64,000 bases of DNA from Flavobacterium aerium (GCF_030766725.1 NZ_JARQWR010000003.1:248001-312000), one strand, 5' to 3'; numbered from the stretch's first letter, positions 1 through 8,441 are shown. Notes: generated from the letters alone by a model not told the origin. Numbers and translations: made by a program.

Positions 1-2
1 AT

Positions 3-110
3 AACTATGCTTTCCATTTCTACATCATTCAAAATTTAGATGGAACACCAAAGATTATGGAAATAAGCTACCGTGAAAACAATCAGACTGTGAGTGATTA
101 TAGATCATAA
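3..110 (+). CDS. C-terminal end of an unidentified protein (partial)
   Basis: An open frame enters from the left edge and ends at TAA 108-110, giving about 35 residues rich in aromatic and polar residues. No family can be recognised from so short a tail. It is on the same strand as the cluster starting at 222 and could be its first member. Confidence 0.45.
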   Translation, partial: NYAFHFYIIQNLDGTPKIMEISYRENNQTVSDYRS

Positions 111-221
111 TTGCTAGAGATTAACCCTTTTTAACCCTTAAAAACTCTTTGTGAGTTCCTCAAAAATCATCCGGATGTGTAGAGGTTATCATTCTAATGT
201 TTCATATAAAATTATTATATC

Positions 222-428
222 ATGGGAAGTTTAATCACTGTAAAAGGAAGACAACAACAGGCTTTTTATGTAACCAAAATCAATAAACTAGCCTTGGATG
301 ATGAATTATGCATCTGTGCATTAGCCGATTTTTCACTCAAGAAAGGGATTCCTTATCCTGTTTGTGAAATTCAGCATAAAGTTGACATTACTCGAATCAA
401 TGCTATTAATCTTGATGAATTAGCATAG
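222..428 (+). CDS. small hypothetical protein (68 aa)
   Basis: A 68-residue protein starting at ATG 222. It has no signal peptide or membrane segment and contains two cysteines (CIC). I do not recognise the family. It lies 35 nt upstream of the TolC-like gene on the same strand, so it is probably the first short gene of that transcription unit. The coding call rests on the clean ATG, the spacing and the lack of a competing frame. Confidence 0.5.
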   Translation: MGSLITVKGRQQQAFYVTKINKLALDDELCICALADFSLKKGIPYPVCEIQHKVDITRINAINLDELA

Positions 429-463
429 TATAACTACCACTCCAATCTATTAAAATCTCGATC

Positions 464-1714
464 ATGAAAACACGTGTTGTATTAATCAGTATAGGCTTCT
501 TATGCTCTATTCCGAACGTAATAAGTCAGAACATTTGGTCCTTAAAAGAATGTATTACCTATGGTAGAGCACATAGTTTTGATGCGGAAGAAATTGCTGT
601 ACTAAATACCACATATAAAGAAGACAAAAAAGCAATTCACGCCTCATACATGCCGCAATACAAGGCTACATTAAATCCATCGTATACAGCCGATTACAAT
701 TACAAGTCGTTACTACAAACAAGTTTAGGTCTTGAAATTAATACGATTATTTCTGCCGGTTCCAAAAAGAAATATGAATTACAAAAAGCCGATTTAATCA
801 TTACGCAAAGTGAATATGCAATTGCTACTGCACAAAATAATGTAGAAGAACAAATATTATATGCCTATACCAATGTGCTTCTTGCAAAAGAACAGTATGC
901 TATTTTATTGGATTTTTACAATCGACTACTCCTACTCTTGGATACACCTACTCTTAATGAAAATGATAATGTATCACTCCGAGATGATGTATTCTTCAAT
1001 GCCTTATTGGAGCAAGATGGACAAGAATTGTTATCCTTAAAACAGCAATATGAAATTGCTTTAGTACGATTACAACAAACCATGAATCTACCTTTTGATC
1101 CATTATTTGAAGTGGACGAAATTCCAGAATTTATGGTGTCCTACCCTACTTTGGAGGATGCTTTTCCTAAAGCAACAATAGCCGATCCATCCATCAGTAG
1201 TCGATTATTTGATCAGATGATTGCTCAAAAAGATATTGCTATTGCAAAAAGTAATCTTTATCCCGCTATTGATTTTCAGTATACACCCTATCATACCTGG
1301 AATAGTTTACCAAATCAACCCGATATACAGCATTACTTCGGAATCCGAATTGCCATTCCTATTCTGAATCTTAAAAGCCAGAAAGCAAACATCCAACGGG
1401 CTACTATTAATCTGCATTTACAAGAAACTATACTCGATAATCAGAAGGAGAAATTATACAATACAGTCAATCTAATTCTCCAGAATTTAAAGAATAGGCA
1501 AGCTCTTTTTATTCAATCGGCACAATCCTATAACAAAACAGAAGAATTATTTAGTGATACCGAAGAACGATTTTTATTACAGGCTGTTTCCTATGAAGAC
1601 TATATGGCTACGCGCAGTTGGGATAAAGAAAATGCTTTGAAATTAATCGCCTTAAAATACGAAGTCATCACACTGGCAAAACTGCTGGATTTCTATACAG
1701 GTGTAACCCTTTAA
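464..1714 (+). CDS. TolC-family outer-membrane efflux protein
   Basis: 416 residues with an N-terminal signal peptide (hydrophobic residues 5-20, cleavage near VISQ-N), then long amphipathic helices interrupted by short beta-like segments, the pattern of outer-membrane efflux proteins. TolC-type proteins form trimeric outer-membrane ducts that work with inner-membrane pumps or type I exporters. No membrane-fusion protein or pump gene is next to it here; the following gene is instead a small polytopic protein, so the partner is unknown. Spacing is 35 nt to the gene before and 34 nt to the gene after, consistent with an operon. Family assignment is by overall pattern and length; substrate cannot be inferred. 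Confidence 0.75.
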   Translation: MKTRVVLISIGFLCSIPNVISQNIWSLKECITYGRAHSFDAEEIAVLNTTYKEDKKAIHASYMPQYKATLNPSYTADYNYKSLLQTSLGLEINTIISAGSKKKYELQKADLIITQSEYAIATAQNNVEEQILYAYTNVLLAKEQYAILLDFYNRLLLLLDTPTLNENDNVSLRDDVFFNALLEQDGQELLSLKQQYEIALVRLQQTMNLPFDPLFEVDEIPEFMVSYPTLEDAFPKATIADPSISSRLFDQMIAQKDIAIAKSNLYPAIDFQYTPYHTWNSLPNQPDIQHYFGIRIAIPILNLKSQKANIQRATINLHLQETILDNQKEKLYNTVNLILQNLKNRQALFIQSAQSYNKTEELFSDTEERFLLQAVSYEDYMATRSWDKENALKLIALKYEVITLAKLLDFYTGVTL

Positions 1715-1748
1715 TTTTTGCTTTTTCACTCACTTAATACAAAATATC

Positions 1749-2558
1749 ATGAATGCAATTTATGAAAAGATTAAAAATCGATCAGCTTATGCGATTGAGA
1801 CATCCGAAGAAGTCTATGAAGAACAAGATGCTGTACCCAAAATAATGGTCGCACATTCCTCTTCTAAGCCAACTGATTATGACGCTGAGTTTCAGGAAAA
1901 TTTAAACATTGATATCGAACAGATGTTACACTATTGCCTGCAAAAAGGAAAAAAAATAACCGCAGAAATTGGAGCATTACTCAATAGTAGTACACTTTCT
2001 CATCGGGTAGTGTTATACAATCTCCTTCAAAAAACGATAGAACCAGCAACGGCAAAAGGAATTATTTATCTCAATCAATATCAGGAAGATTCAAAAGTAA
2101 ATTTCTTTAAAATACCATTGGTACGTTATTTCACGATATTACTAATGGTTACTATTCTACTAATGGTTTTTGGTCTTTATTTCAGTGAAATAGTAATTGA
2201 AAATACGGGTACGCAAATACCCTACAATGATGTTAGTATTTCGATTGCAAACTGGAGCTATACTATTATCTCAGCCAGCTTGGGAGCATTAATCTATTTT
2301 TTATTAAAGCTATTAAAACAAGTTCGAGAGGCAACCTTAACAACGAATCATATTCCCTATTACTGGATTGGGCTATTTCTCGGAATACTCAGTGGAATCT
2401 TCTTTACTGAGAGTCATATTCTTGATCCCTCCCTGACACAAAATTATCTATTAAATCACTTCATCGCAGCTCTTATTGGCGGATTATCAGGTGATCTACT
2501 TTATCAAATTTCAAAAAAAATCATTCAAAAAATCACAGCAATCATCGCTGTTTTCTAA
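1749..2558 (+). CDS. polytopic membrane protein of unknown function
   Basis: 269 residues. The first ~125 are soluble, acidic and helical. Four hydrophobic segments follow at about residues 127-150, 172-195, 204-222 and 238-256; the last two are glycine-rich. I do not recognise a family. It lies between the TolC-like gene and the jacalin-like gene with 27-34 nt gaps, so it is likely co-expressed with both. It might be an inner-membrane component of an export or sensing apparatus, but that is only inference from position. Confidence 0.6.
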   Translation: MNAIYEKIKNRSAYAIETSEEVYEEQDAVPKIMVAHSSSKPTDYDAEFQENLNIDIEQMLHYCLQKGKKITAEIGALLNSSTLSHRVVLYNLLQKTIEPATAKGIIYLNQYQEDSKVNFFKIPLVRYFTILLMVTILLMVFGLYFSEIVIENTGTQIPYNDVSISIANWSYTIISASLGALIYFLLKLLKQVREATLTTNHIPYYWIGLFLGILSGIFFTESHILDPSLTQNYLLNHFIAALIGGLSGDLLYQISKKIIQKITAIIAVF

Positions 2559-2585
2559 AACAATTAACCCTTAAATTATTTTCTT

Positions 2586-3050
2586 ATGAGCTTACAAATT
2601 GAAAAATTCGGCCCAAGTGGCGGAATAGGTGGTAACAATTTCACAATCATTGCCGAAGGTGAAACTACTGCAATAATCATCCGATCTGGTTCTTGGATTG
2701 ATGCTATACAAATAGCTTATACCGATGCCAATGGAAAAGAAGAACGAACTGCAAAATGTGGTGGTAATGGTGGTACAGAGCAAATCTTAAAGTTAGCCAA
2801 AGAGGAATGTATCACGAAAGTATCAGGTCGTTATGGCAGTTACATTGACAGTATTATTTTCGAAACTAACCTCGGGAAAAAATACACTTTTGGAGGTCCT
2901 GGAGGTCATACCAACTTCACTTTTACAGTACCTAACAAAATGAATTTTGCAGGTTTTACTGGAAGATCAGGCTCTTTTGTTGATGCTCTAGGTATTTGCT
3001 GTGTCAGCGCAAATGGACTTTCTGATTTAAAAAACAAATTCAAATTCTAA
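2586..3050 (+). CDS. jacalin-like lectin domain protein
   Basis: 154 residues that are essentially one jacalin-type beta-prism domain. It has the opening GPSGGIGG turn, a G-S-W-I-D-A-I-Q strand, a G-R-Y-G-S-Y-I-D-S-I strand, a glycine-rich GGPGG turn and a closing G-R-S-G-S-F-V-D-A-L-G strand, the three repeated aromatic-Ile/Val-Asp motifs typical of the fold. Jacalin domains bind carbohydrate or, as adhesive modules, proteins. No signal peptide is visible, so export would need a dedicated route. It sits 19 nt upstream of a lipase-like hydrolase, which suggests the two work together, for example as targeting and catalytic subunits (inference). Confidence 0.8.
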   Translation: MSLQIEKFGPSGGIGGNNFTIIAEGETTAIIIRSGSWIDAIQIAYTDANGKEERTAKCGGNGGTEQILKLAKEECITKVSGRYGSYIDSIIFETNLGKKYTFGGPGGHTNFTFTVPNKMNFAGFTGRSGSFVDALGICCVSANGLSDLKNKFKF

Positions 3051-3069
3051 CCTTTTAAAATTTCTAAAA

Positions 3070-4152
3070 ATGAAAAAACTTTTTTTATGGTACGCAGGAA
3101 CAGGTACCACAGCAGAACATATGAAGAATTTCTTCAATATCACTTCAAGCGCTACAATTAAAACTGCTTATGTTGATGGTTTAGGAACACCAAAAAATCG
3201 CGAAGAAAGTCAACTAGCAGGTAATTATAAAACCAATAGTTGGACAGAATGGTTTATGGGTTTCATAAAAAAAACAGAATTGGGACATGATCAAATCTAT
3301 GGTTATAAAGAGAAACATCAGTTGGCGCAACTAGAGCATTACTTTAAGCTTTTGGATGAAGTAGATCCAGTAAAAGACAAAGAAGTCGAATTAGTCGTTG
3401 GTGGACACAGTCGTGGGGCTGCAGTAGGATTATTAGGATTTATAACGGCGCTATATGCATCTTGTAAATCAGGACAAACCTTAAAAGGGAGTCCAATTCA
3501 AAAAATCAAAATCATTGCTGTTGATCCAGTAGCTGGACATAAAGGTAATGATATCCTTGGCTTAGAAACAGAAAAGGCTTTCAAGGACAATCCAATATTG
3601 TACATGTTGAATTACATTGCGACTTCTAGTGGTAAAAAAAATCTATTCAAAGTAATTTATTACTCTGCTCGATTTGATGCTCGTGATGAATTTAAATCAG
3701 ATAACCATTGGTTAAAATACGCTGAGAGTCAACGTGTCAATCCACAGATTGAAACGAACTTTTACATTGGTGGTTTCAGACATTCTTCCATGGTTTTCAA
3801 TGAGGAAGAAATTACCCAATTGTATCCTAATACTGCATGTCCGACTATTTTACTAAAAGAGATTGTAAAATGTGAATTGCAATTAGTGCAAGAAAATATC
3901 ACTGGAGTAATTCAGGAGGATATTCAAAAAATTGAGCGTCTGGCTATTCACAATATTGCTTTAGGCAAAGGAAATCCTGTGTTAATCAAACAAACGAATA
4001 TCAAAGCTTATGGCTTAGTAGAAGGTTATGTGGCTTATCATGGAAGCTCTTTACAGGAAATAATTCTGAGTGCTACTAATAATGGGAAGAATATTTCTGC
4101 TCTAAATCCTAGCAACAAAATAGAATCCAATCAACGCTTTATAAATCAATAA
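3070..4152 (+). CDS. alpha/beta-hydrolase-fold protein, lipase/esterase-like
   Basis: 360 residues. A nucleophile elbow G-G-H-S-R-G-A places Ser114 after a beta strand. Asp152 (VDPVAGH) and His238 (GFRHSS) are well placed to complete a Ser-Asp-His triad. The opening L-W-Y-A-G-T-G-T-T resembles the first strand and oxyanion region of DUF2235/phospholipase effectors, which carry a GxSRGA-type elbow; this likeness is from memory. There is no N-terminal signal peptide. Position right after a jacalin-like lectin (19 nt) suggests a two-part sugar- or membrane-directed activity. A short terminator hairpin follows at 4165-4191. Substrate unknown. Confidence 0.65.
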   Translation: MKKLFLWYAGTGTTAEHMKNFFNITSSATIKTAYVDGLGTPKNREESQLAGNYKTNSWTEWFMGFIKKTELGHDQIYGYKEKHQLAQLEHYFKLLDEVDPVKDKEVELVVGGHSRGAAVGLLGFITALYASCKSGQTLKGSPIQKIKIIAVDPVAGHKGNDILGLETEKAFKDNPILYMLNYIATSSGKKNLFKVIYYSARFDARDEFKSDNHWLKYAESQRVNPQIETNFYIGGFRHSSMVFNEEEITQLYPNTACPTILLKEIVKCELQLVQENITGVIQEDIQKIERLAIHNIALGKGNPVLIKQTNIKAYGLVEGYVAYHGSSLQEIILSATNNGKNISALNPSNKIESNQRFINQ

Positions 4153-4164
4153 TTCTTGTATTAA

Positions 4165-4191
4165 ATATCCCTAGTTCAACTCTAGGGATAT
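4165..4191 (+). terminator. hairpin after the hydrolase gene
   Basis: A 10-bp inverted repeat (ATATCCCTAG / CTAGGGATAT) with a 6-7 nt loop is followed by a weak T-rich tail (TTTCTTT). It could end or attenuate the upstream cluster before the decarboxylase-channel pair. Confidence 0.5.
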
Positions 4192-4224
4192 TTCTTTCCT
4201 CATTAATTTTTAATTTCTACTCCC

Positions 4225-5505
4225 ATGAAACATGATATCCTCTCCTTTTCTGAAAATTTTCCTGAAAAAGGAATCGATGCTGCCCAGGCGTATCGCAAAA
4301 TTTGTGAAGAACTTACTATGGATGGTAACATACATCTGGATTTAGGGAGTTTTACAACGACATTAATGGATCCTTATGCTGATAAACTGATTATGGATCA
4401 GATTGGTAAAAATTTTATTGATTTTTCAGAATATCAACAAACGAAAAAAATCCATGATCGAGTGGTTACTATGCTATCGGCTATGCTCCATGCTCCTGCA
4501 CAGTTAACTCCAGTAGGAACAGCAACAATCGGATCGTCTGAAGCAGTAGAATTGGCATTACTTGCTCATAAGTGGCATTGGAAAAAAAGACAACAAGCAA
4601 ATAATAGATCCACAGCCCGTCCAAATATTGTATACAGTAGTAATGCACATGTATGTTGGGATAAGTTTGCTCTTTATTTTGATGTTGAACCTCGTAAAAT
4701 CCCTATTAAATCTTTTAATGATTACCCAATAGAAGAAATTCTAAAAAACATCGATAAGAATACTATTTGCGTAGGCGCAGTTGCAGGAAATACCTATACT
4801 GGAAGCATTGACCCCATTCAGGAACTAAATCATCGACTTAGCATCCTAAATCAGGAAAATGGTTGGGATATTGGGATTCATGTAGATGCAGCAATTGGAG
4901 GTTTTATCTTACCTTTTTTACCAGAAACAAAGATGCTGAAATGGGATTTTCGTTTGCCTCTCGTCCGTACAATTAATTTATCGGGGCATAAATTCGGCTT
5001 GGTATATCCTGGTGTTGGATGGCTCATCTTTAGAGATCAAACAGCACTTCCTCGGGAATTAATTTTTAGCTCCCATTATTTAGTAGAGCCAATAGAAACC
5101 TACACTTTGAATTTCTCAAAAGGTTCCTCTATGATTCTAGCCCAATATTTTACCCTCTTGCAACATGGTATAGAAGGATATGAGAAAATCATTTCGCAAT
5201 GTTGTACTACAGCCAATATACTTCGACAGGAATTAGAACAGTCTGGTTATTTTAAAATAATAGATGATCGAACCTTACCTGTAGTTGCCTTCCAACTAAA
5301 GAATTCTGATGTAGTGGATATACAAGCTTTAGTTACACAGCTTCGAGCCAAAAACTGGATGTTACCGGCCTATAAAATGCCTCAAAATCTAGAAAATGAA
5401 ATTCTAATTCGAGTTGTTGTTAAAGAAAATTTCAGTCCAAGAATGGCCGAAATTCTGAGTAATGATATCATTACAGCCTATGAAAAACTAAGCTTCAATA
5501 CCTAA
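4225..5505 (+). CDS. glutamate decarboxylase-like PLP-dependent decarboxylase (group II)
   Basis: 426 residues, strongly similar by eye to E. coli GadB (my recollection of that sequence). Aligned landmarks are G-S-S-E-A at 103-107 (phosphate site), Y-T-G at 191-193, H-V-D-A-A at 219-223, and S-G-H-K-F-G-L with the PLP lysine at K256. GadB glutamate-contact residues map to S42 (GadB T62), F43 (F63) and D66 (D86). The residue stacking on PLP is H142 where GadB has Gln163. The protein stops about 20 residues before the GadB C-terminus, so the His465-containing tail that shuts GadB at neutral pH is absent. Expected reaction: amino-acid alpha-decarboxylation, glutamate to GABA being the best guess. 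No glutamate/GABA antiporter is adjacent; the next gene, 18 nt away, is a ligand-gated channel. Confidence 0.85.
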   Translation: MKHDILSFSENFPEKGIDAAQAYRKICEELTMDGNIHLDLGSFTTTLMDPYADKLIMDQIGKNFIDFSEYQQTKKIHDRVVTMLSAMLHAPAQLTPVGTATIGSSEAVELALLAHKWHWKKRQQANNRSTARPNIVYSSNAHVCWDKFALYFDVEPRKIPIKSFNDYPIEEILKNIDKNTICVGAVAGNTYTGSIDPIQELNHRLSILNQENGWDIGIHVDAAIGGFILPFLPETKMLKWDFRLPLVRTINLSGHKFGLVYPGVGWLIFRDQTALPRELIFSSHYLVEPIETYTLNFSKGSSMILAQYFTLLQHGIEGYEKIISQCCTTANILRQELEQSGYFKIIDDRTLPVVAFQLKNSDVVDIQALVTQLRAKNWMLPAYKMPQNLENEILIRVVVKENFSPRMAEILSNDIITAYEKLSFNT

Positions 5506-5523
5506 TGTTATTCTATTGCCATT

Positions 5524-6558
5524 ATGAAAACAAAGTTTATATACTTCTTCTTAATTTGCTTTGCTTTTGCAAATGCTTCGACTTTAAAGCAAACTAAAAA
5601 AACAAAAGACAATACCACAGGGCCTATTGTAGTAACTGTGTCTATTCATCTTAATAAGATTTATGATATTAATTCTGTAAATCAGACCTATCTAATTGAT
5701 GCCTATTTGGTATTATCTTGGCATAATCCAAAATCATTTTCAGGTCAAGAATATCAAATTCCAGAAGAACGTATTATTTATGAGAATGAAGAATTTCCTA
5801 AAAACATTGCTGTTCCTTCTTTTGAATTCATTAATATTCTTGGAAATCGAGAAATTATTAATAGACGATTAATCATAAATCCTAATGGACAATTGACCTA
5901 CAATGAGCGCTTTCATGGTATGTTTACCACTCCAATGGATTTTCATAAATACCCAAATGATAAACAATGCTTTACACTTCAATTGGAATCCTTTTCATTA
6001 GCAAAAAATGATTTGTTGTTTGTAAATCCAAAACTTTTTCCAGAAAAACTGGATGAGTCATATATGGAAGAATGGACGATACTGGGTACGAAAGATTATG
6101 TGAATGACATGGCTTACAATCATCTTAGTATTGATGCAAAAAAGGCAGAATTATTTTCCCGTTGTAATTTTGAAATTTACGCACAACGTAAAATTGGTTA
6201 TTATCTCTGGAAAGTTATTTTACCAATAGGGATCCTTATTGTCGCTTCATGGCTAGTATTCTGGGTAAAAGATTTTGCGAATCAGTTGAGTATTTCGTTC
6301 ACTTTAATGTTAACCATGGTTACGTTTAATTTCTATACCTCATCACTCCTGCCTACATTACCCTATAATACTTTTATAGAAATGATTATCATCTCTGGAT
6401 ATATCTCAATTTTTCTAACTTCAATTGCGATTATATTTAGTTATGCTTATTCAAAAAATGAACAAACGACAACACGAATTAATTCGTTCTTTCGTTTATT
6501 TTTTCCATCTCTTTATTTATTATATATCTTATTATGTATAATTATCATCTTTTTATAA
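5524..6558 (+). CDS. prokaryotic pentameric ligand-gated ion channel (Cys-loop receptor homologue)
   Basis: 344 residues. Signal peptide 1-19, then a beta-sandwich ligand-binding domain (about 30-225) with W65 in an L-S-W-H-N-P strand and the loop motif Y-P-N-D-K-Q-C (143-149). As in other bacterial members the paired Cys-loop cysteines are missing. Four helices follow: M1 227-248, M2 252-274, M3 284-309, M4 322-344. The M2-M3 linker L-P-T-L-P-Y matches the conserved L-P-x-x-P-Y of GLIC/ELIC. M2 aligns without gaps to GLIC through the shared F14'-N15', giving S2', T6', L9' (hydrophobic gate), T13' and F16' as pore-lining residues, with Ala at -2' where GLIC and ELIC have Glu. It probably forms an inner-membrane pentamer with the sensor in the periplasm. 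It is 18 nt from the decarboxylase stop, so likely co-transcribed. Confidence 0.9.
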   Translation: MKTKFIYFFLICFAFANASTLKQTKKTKDNTTGPIVVTVSIHLNKIYDINSVNQTYLIDAYLVLSWHNPKSFSGQEYQIPEERIIYENEEFPKNIAVPSFEFINILGNREIINRRLIINPNGQLTYNERFHGMFTTPMDFHKYPNDKQCFTLQLESFSLAKNDLLFVNPKLFPEKLDESYMEEWTILGTKDYVNDMAYNHLSIDAKKAELFSRCNFEIYAQRKIGYYLWKVILPIGILIVASWLVFWVKDFANQLSISFTLMLTMVTFNFYTSSLLPTLPYNTFIEMIIISGYISIFLTSIAIIFSYAYSKNEQTTTRINSFFRLFFPSLYLLYILLCIIIIFL

Positions 6559-6808
6559 TGAATAATGGGTATTATCTAGAAAATGACTGCAATTGATTAA
6601 CTTAATTTATTGACAATTTATTCTTAAAACGCATATTATATCATAATTCCACTGTTTTGTTAGTTGTATTTATGTTAAAATTATAAAAATCAATAAATTT
6701 CATTATTCAATAAAAACCTGTTAATCAGTAGTTTAAAAAAATATAATCTACGTAAAGTTTAAGTAAAGTCTTTATCGACAAATAATAACAAAATTTTAGT
6801 TTTAAAAA

Positions 6809-6840
6809 TTGTCATTGCGCCTGATTTTTAAATACTTTTG
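6809..6840 (+). promoter_or_regulatory. Bacteroidota-type promoter for the TlpA-like gene
   Basis: TTG (6809-6811), 21 nt, then TACTTTTG (6833-6840), matching the TAnnTTTG -7 consensus. It places transcription start near 6846 and rules out translation from the TTG at 6838. Confidence 0.75.
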
Positions 6841-6870
6841 TTTCTTAAAACGATAAATTTTAATTTGAAA

Positions 6871-7998
6871 ATGAAAAAAATTCTTTTGTTAGCTTCTTTT
6901 ACGGCTATTTTAGTGTCCTGTAATAAAGCATCTGAAAACGAATATGTGATTACTGGAACGGTAACAGGTGTAGAAAATGGTAAAATGGTTATTCTTGAAA
7001 AACCAGGAGATATGGGTCTAGTACCGGTTGATACTGTTAAAGTAGAAAACGGAACATTTAAATTTATTGGAAAATCTACTGAACCAGAAATCCATTTAAT
7101 TCAAGTTGATGCAGTAAATGGAAAAGTACCTTTCATCTTAGAAAATGGTGAAATCAAAATTGTTGTTTACAAAGATAGCGTTAACACAAGTAAAGTTTCT
7201 GGTACTTATAATAATGATGAGTTAGCACAGTTCAACGCTGCTGGAATGAAAGTTCAAAAAAGAATGATGGAATTCCAAAAAGTGAATACTGAGAAAATGA
7301 CTAAAGCACAACAAAGTAACGATACTGTTGTAATTAATCAATTAAGAAAAGAATACACTGGTTTCCAAAAAGAACTAGAAGGTCAATCTAATACTTATAT
7401 TGAAACACATCCAAAATCATTCATTTCTGTATTGTTAATTGAAGGATTATTCAATAGCCCAACAGCTGATGTAAAGGTGATTGAGAAATACTACAACACA
7501 CTTTCTTCTGATTTGAAAAACACTAAACCAGGAAAATCTATTAAAGAAAAACTAGGATCTGCTACAACTGTTGAAGTTGGTAAAGCTGCTCCAGAATTTA
7601 GTGCACCAAATCCTGAAGGAAAAATGGTTTCTTTAAAAGAATCATTAGGTAAAGTTACAATCATCGATTTCTGGGCATCTTGGTGTGGTCCATGTAGAAA
7701 AGAAAACCCTAATGTTGTGGCTCTTTACAATGAGTTCCACGATAAAGGTTTAAACATTATCGGAGTATCTTTAGATAAAGAAGGTGATGCTGCAAAATGG
7801 AAAGAAGCTATTGCAAATGATAAATTAACTTGGACTCAAGTTTCTAATTTAAAATTTTGGCAAGATCCAATCGCTACACAATACAATGTAAAATCTATTC
7901 CTCAAATGTTCATCTTAGATGCTAATGGAGTAATTGTAGGTAAAGATTTAAGAGGTGAAGAACTAAAAAATAAAGTAAAAGAACTGTTAGCAATCTAA
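6871..7998 (+). CDS. TlpA/ResA-type thiol-disulfide oxidoreductase lipoprotein with DUF4369 domain
   Basis: 375 residues from ATG 6871; the upstream in-frame TTG lies inside the promoter -7 box. The signal peptide ends in a lipobox (I-L-V-S-C), so the protein is probably a lipoprotein facing the periplasm. The N-terminal ~100 residues resemble the beta-rich DUF4369 domain (VITGTVTGV...KMVILEK). A helical linker follows, then a thioredoxin fold (about 230-375) with W-A-S-W-C-G-P-C-R, whose CxxC carries out disulfide reduction or isomerisation, and the cis-proline loop S-I-P-Q-M. This architecture is common in Bacteroidota. It is monocistronic: own promoter upstream and terminator at 8026-8053. 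Confidence 0.88.
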   Translation: MKKILLLASFTAILVSCNKASENEYVITGTVTGVENGKMVILEKPGDMGLVPVDTVKVENGTFKFIGKSTEPEIHLIQVDAVNGKVPFILENGEIKIVVYKDSVNTSKVSGTYNNDELAQFNAAGMKVQKRMMEFQKVNTEKMTKAQQSNDTVVINQLRKEYTGFQKELEGQSNTYIETHPKSFISVLLIEGLFNSPTADVKVIEKYYNTLSSDLKNTKPGKSIKEKLGSATTVEVGKAAPEFSAPNPEGKMVSLKESLGKVTIIDFWASWCGPCRKENPNVVALYNEFHDKGLNIIGVSLDKEGDAAKWKEAIANDKLTWTQVSNLKFWQDPIATQYNVKSIPQMFILDANGVIVGKDLRGEELKNKVKELLAI

Positions 7999-8025
7999 TT
8001 TTTGCACTAAAAAACATCTTTTTTT

Positions 8026-8053
8026 AAAAAATCTCCCTAGTGGAGATTTTTTT
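8026..8053 (+). terminator. rho-independent terminator after the TlpA-like gene
   Basis: An inverted repeat AAAAATCTCC / GGAGATTTTT with a 5-nt loop runs into a T tract, about 30 nt after the stop codon. Confidence 0.8.
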
Positions 8054-8121
8054 ATTTTATTCACTCCCAATAAGTTAAATACCGGCATGAAAATTATCTA
8101 AAAATAATCTCTAAAAATTGT

Positions 8122-8151
8122 TTGTATAATTAAAAAACAGTCCTATATTTG
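8122..8151 (+). promoter_or_regulatory. promoter of tRNA-Tyr
   Basis: TTG (8122-8124), 19 nt, TATATTTG (8144-8151), an exact TAnnTTTG match. The start site would be near 8157, leaving a ~35-nt leader with a small AGCG/CGCT hairpin before the tRNA. Confidence 0.8.
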
Positions 8152-8191
8152 CAACCTCGTTAAGCGGAAAACGCTGAACCAGCAAGGTATC

Positions 8192-8272
8192 GGGGAGATA
8201 CTCAAGCGGCCAACGAGGGCAGACTGTAAATCTGCTGGGAAACCTTCGTAGGTTCGAATCCTACTCTCCCCA
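8192..8272 (+). tRNA. tRNA-Tyr (anticodon GTA)
   Basis: 81-nt class II tRNA. Acceptor stem GGGGAGA (8192-8198) pairs with TCTCCCC (8265-8271), discriminator A at 8272. Anticodon GTA at 8226-8228 is in a loop closed by GCAGA/TCTGC. There is an extended variable arm and a GGTTCGAATCC T-arm. CCA is not encoded. It has its own promoter and terminator. Confidence 0.95.
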
Positions 8273-8277
8273 CATCA

Positions 8278-8307
8278 AACCCGAACAGCAATGTTCGGGT
8301 TTTTTTA
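8278..8307 (+). terminator. terminator of tRNA-Tyr
   Basis: AACCCGAACA / TGTTCGGGTT with a 4-nt loop followed by seven T, starting 6 nt after the tRNA. Confidence 0.9.
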
Positions 8308-8441
8308 TGCCTTAATTTCAAGCTTATTTTCTAGTTTATTATTCACGTTGTAATGAAGTGCTTTTAAAAGCATTCTTTACTAAAAATCGAATACTGCTAT
8401 AGCTAATCTATAAAAGTATATTATATCGCTTATATGCATAA

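Noticed and set aside
464..2558. Complete RND or type I efflux system around the TolC-like gene
   Set aside because: Neither a membrane-fusion protein nor a pump/ABC gene is adjacent; the neighbouring membrane protein has only four helices and no transporter motifs.
6838..6870. TTG start extending the TlpA-like lipoprotein
   Set aside because: The TTG is inside the -7 promoter box, and the extension would bury the lipoprotein signal peptide.
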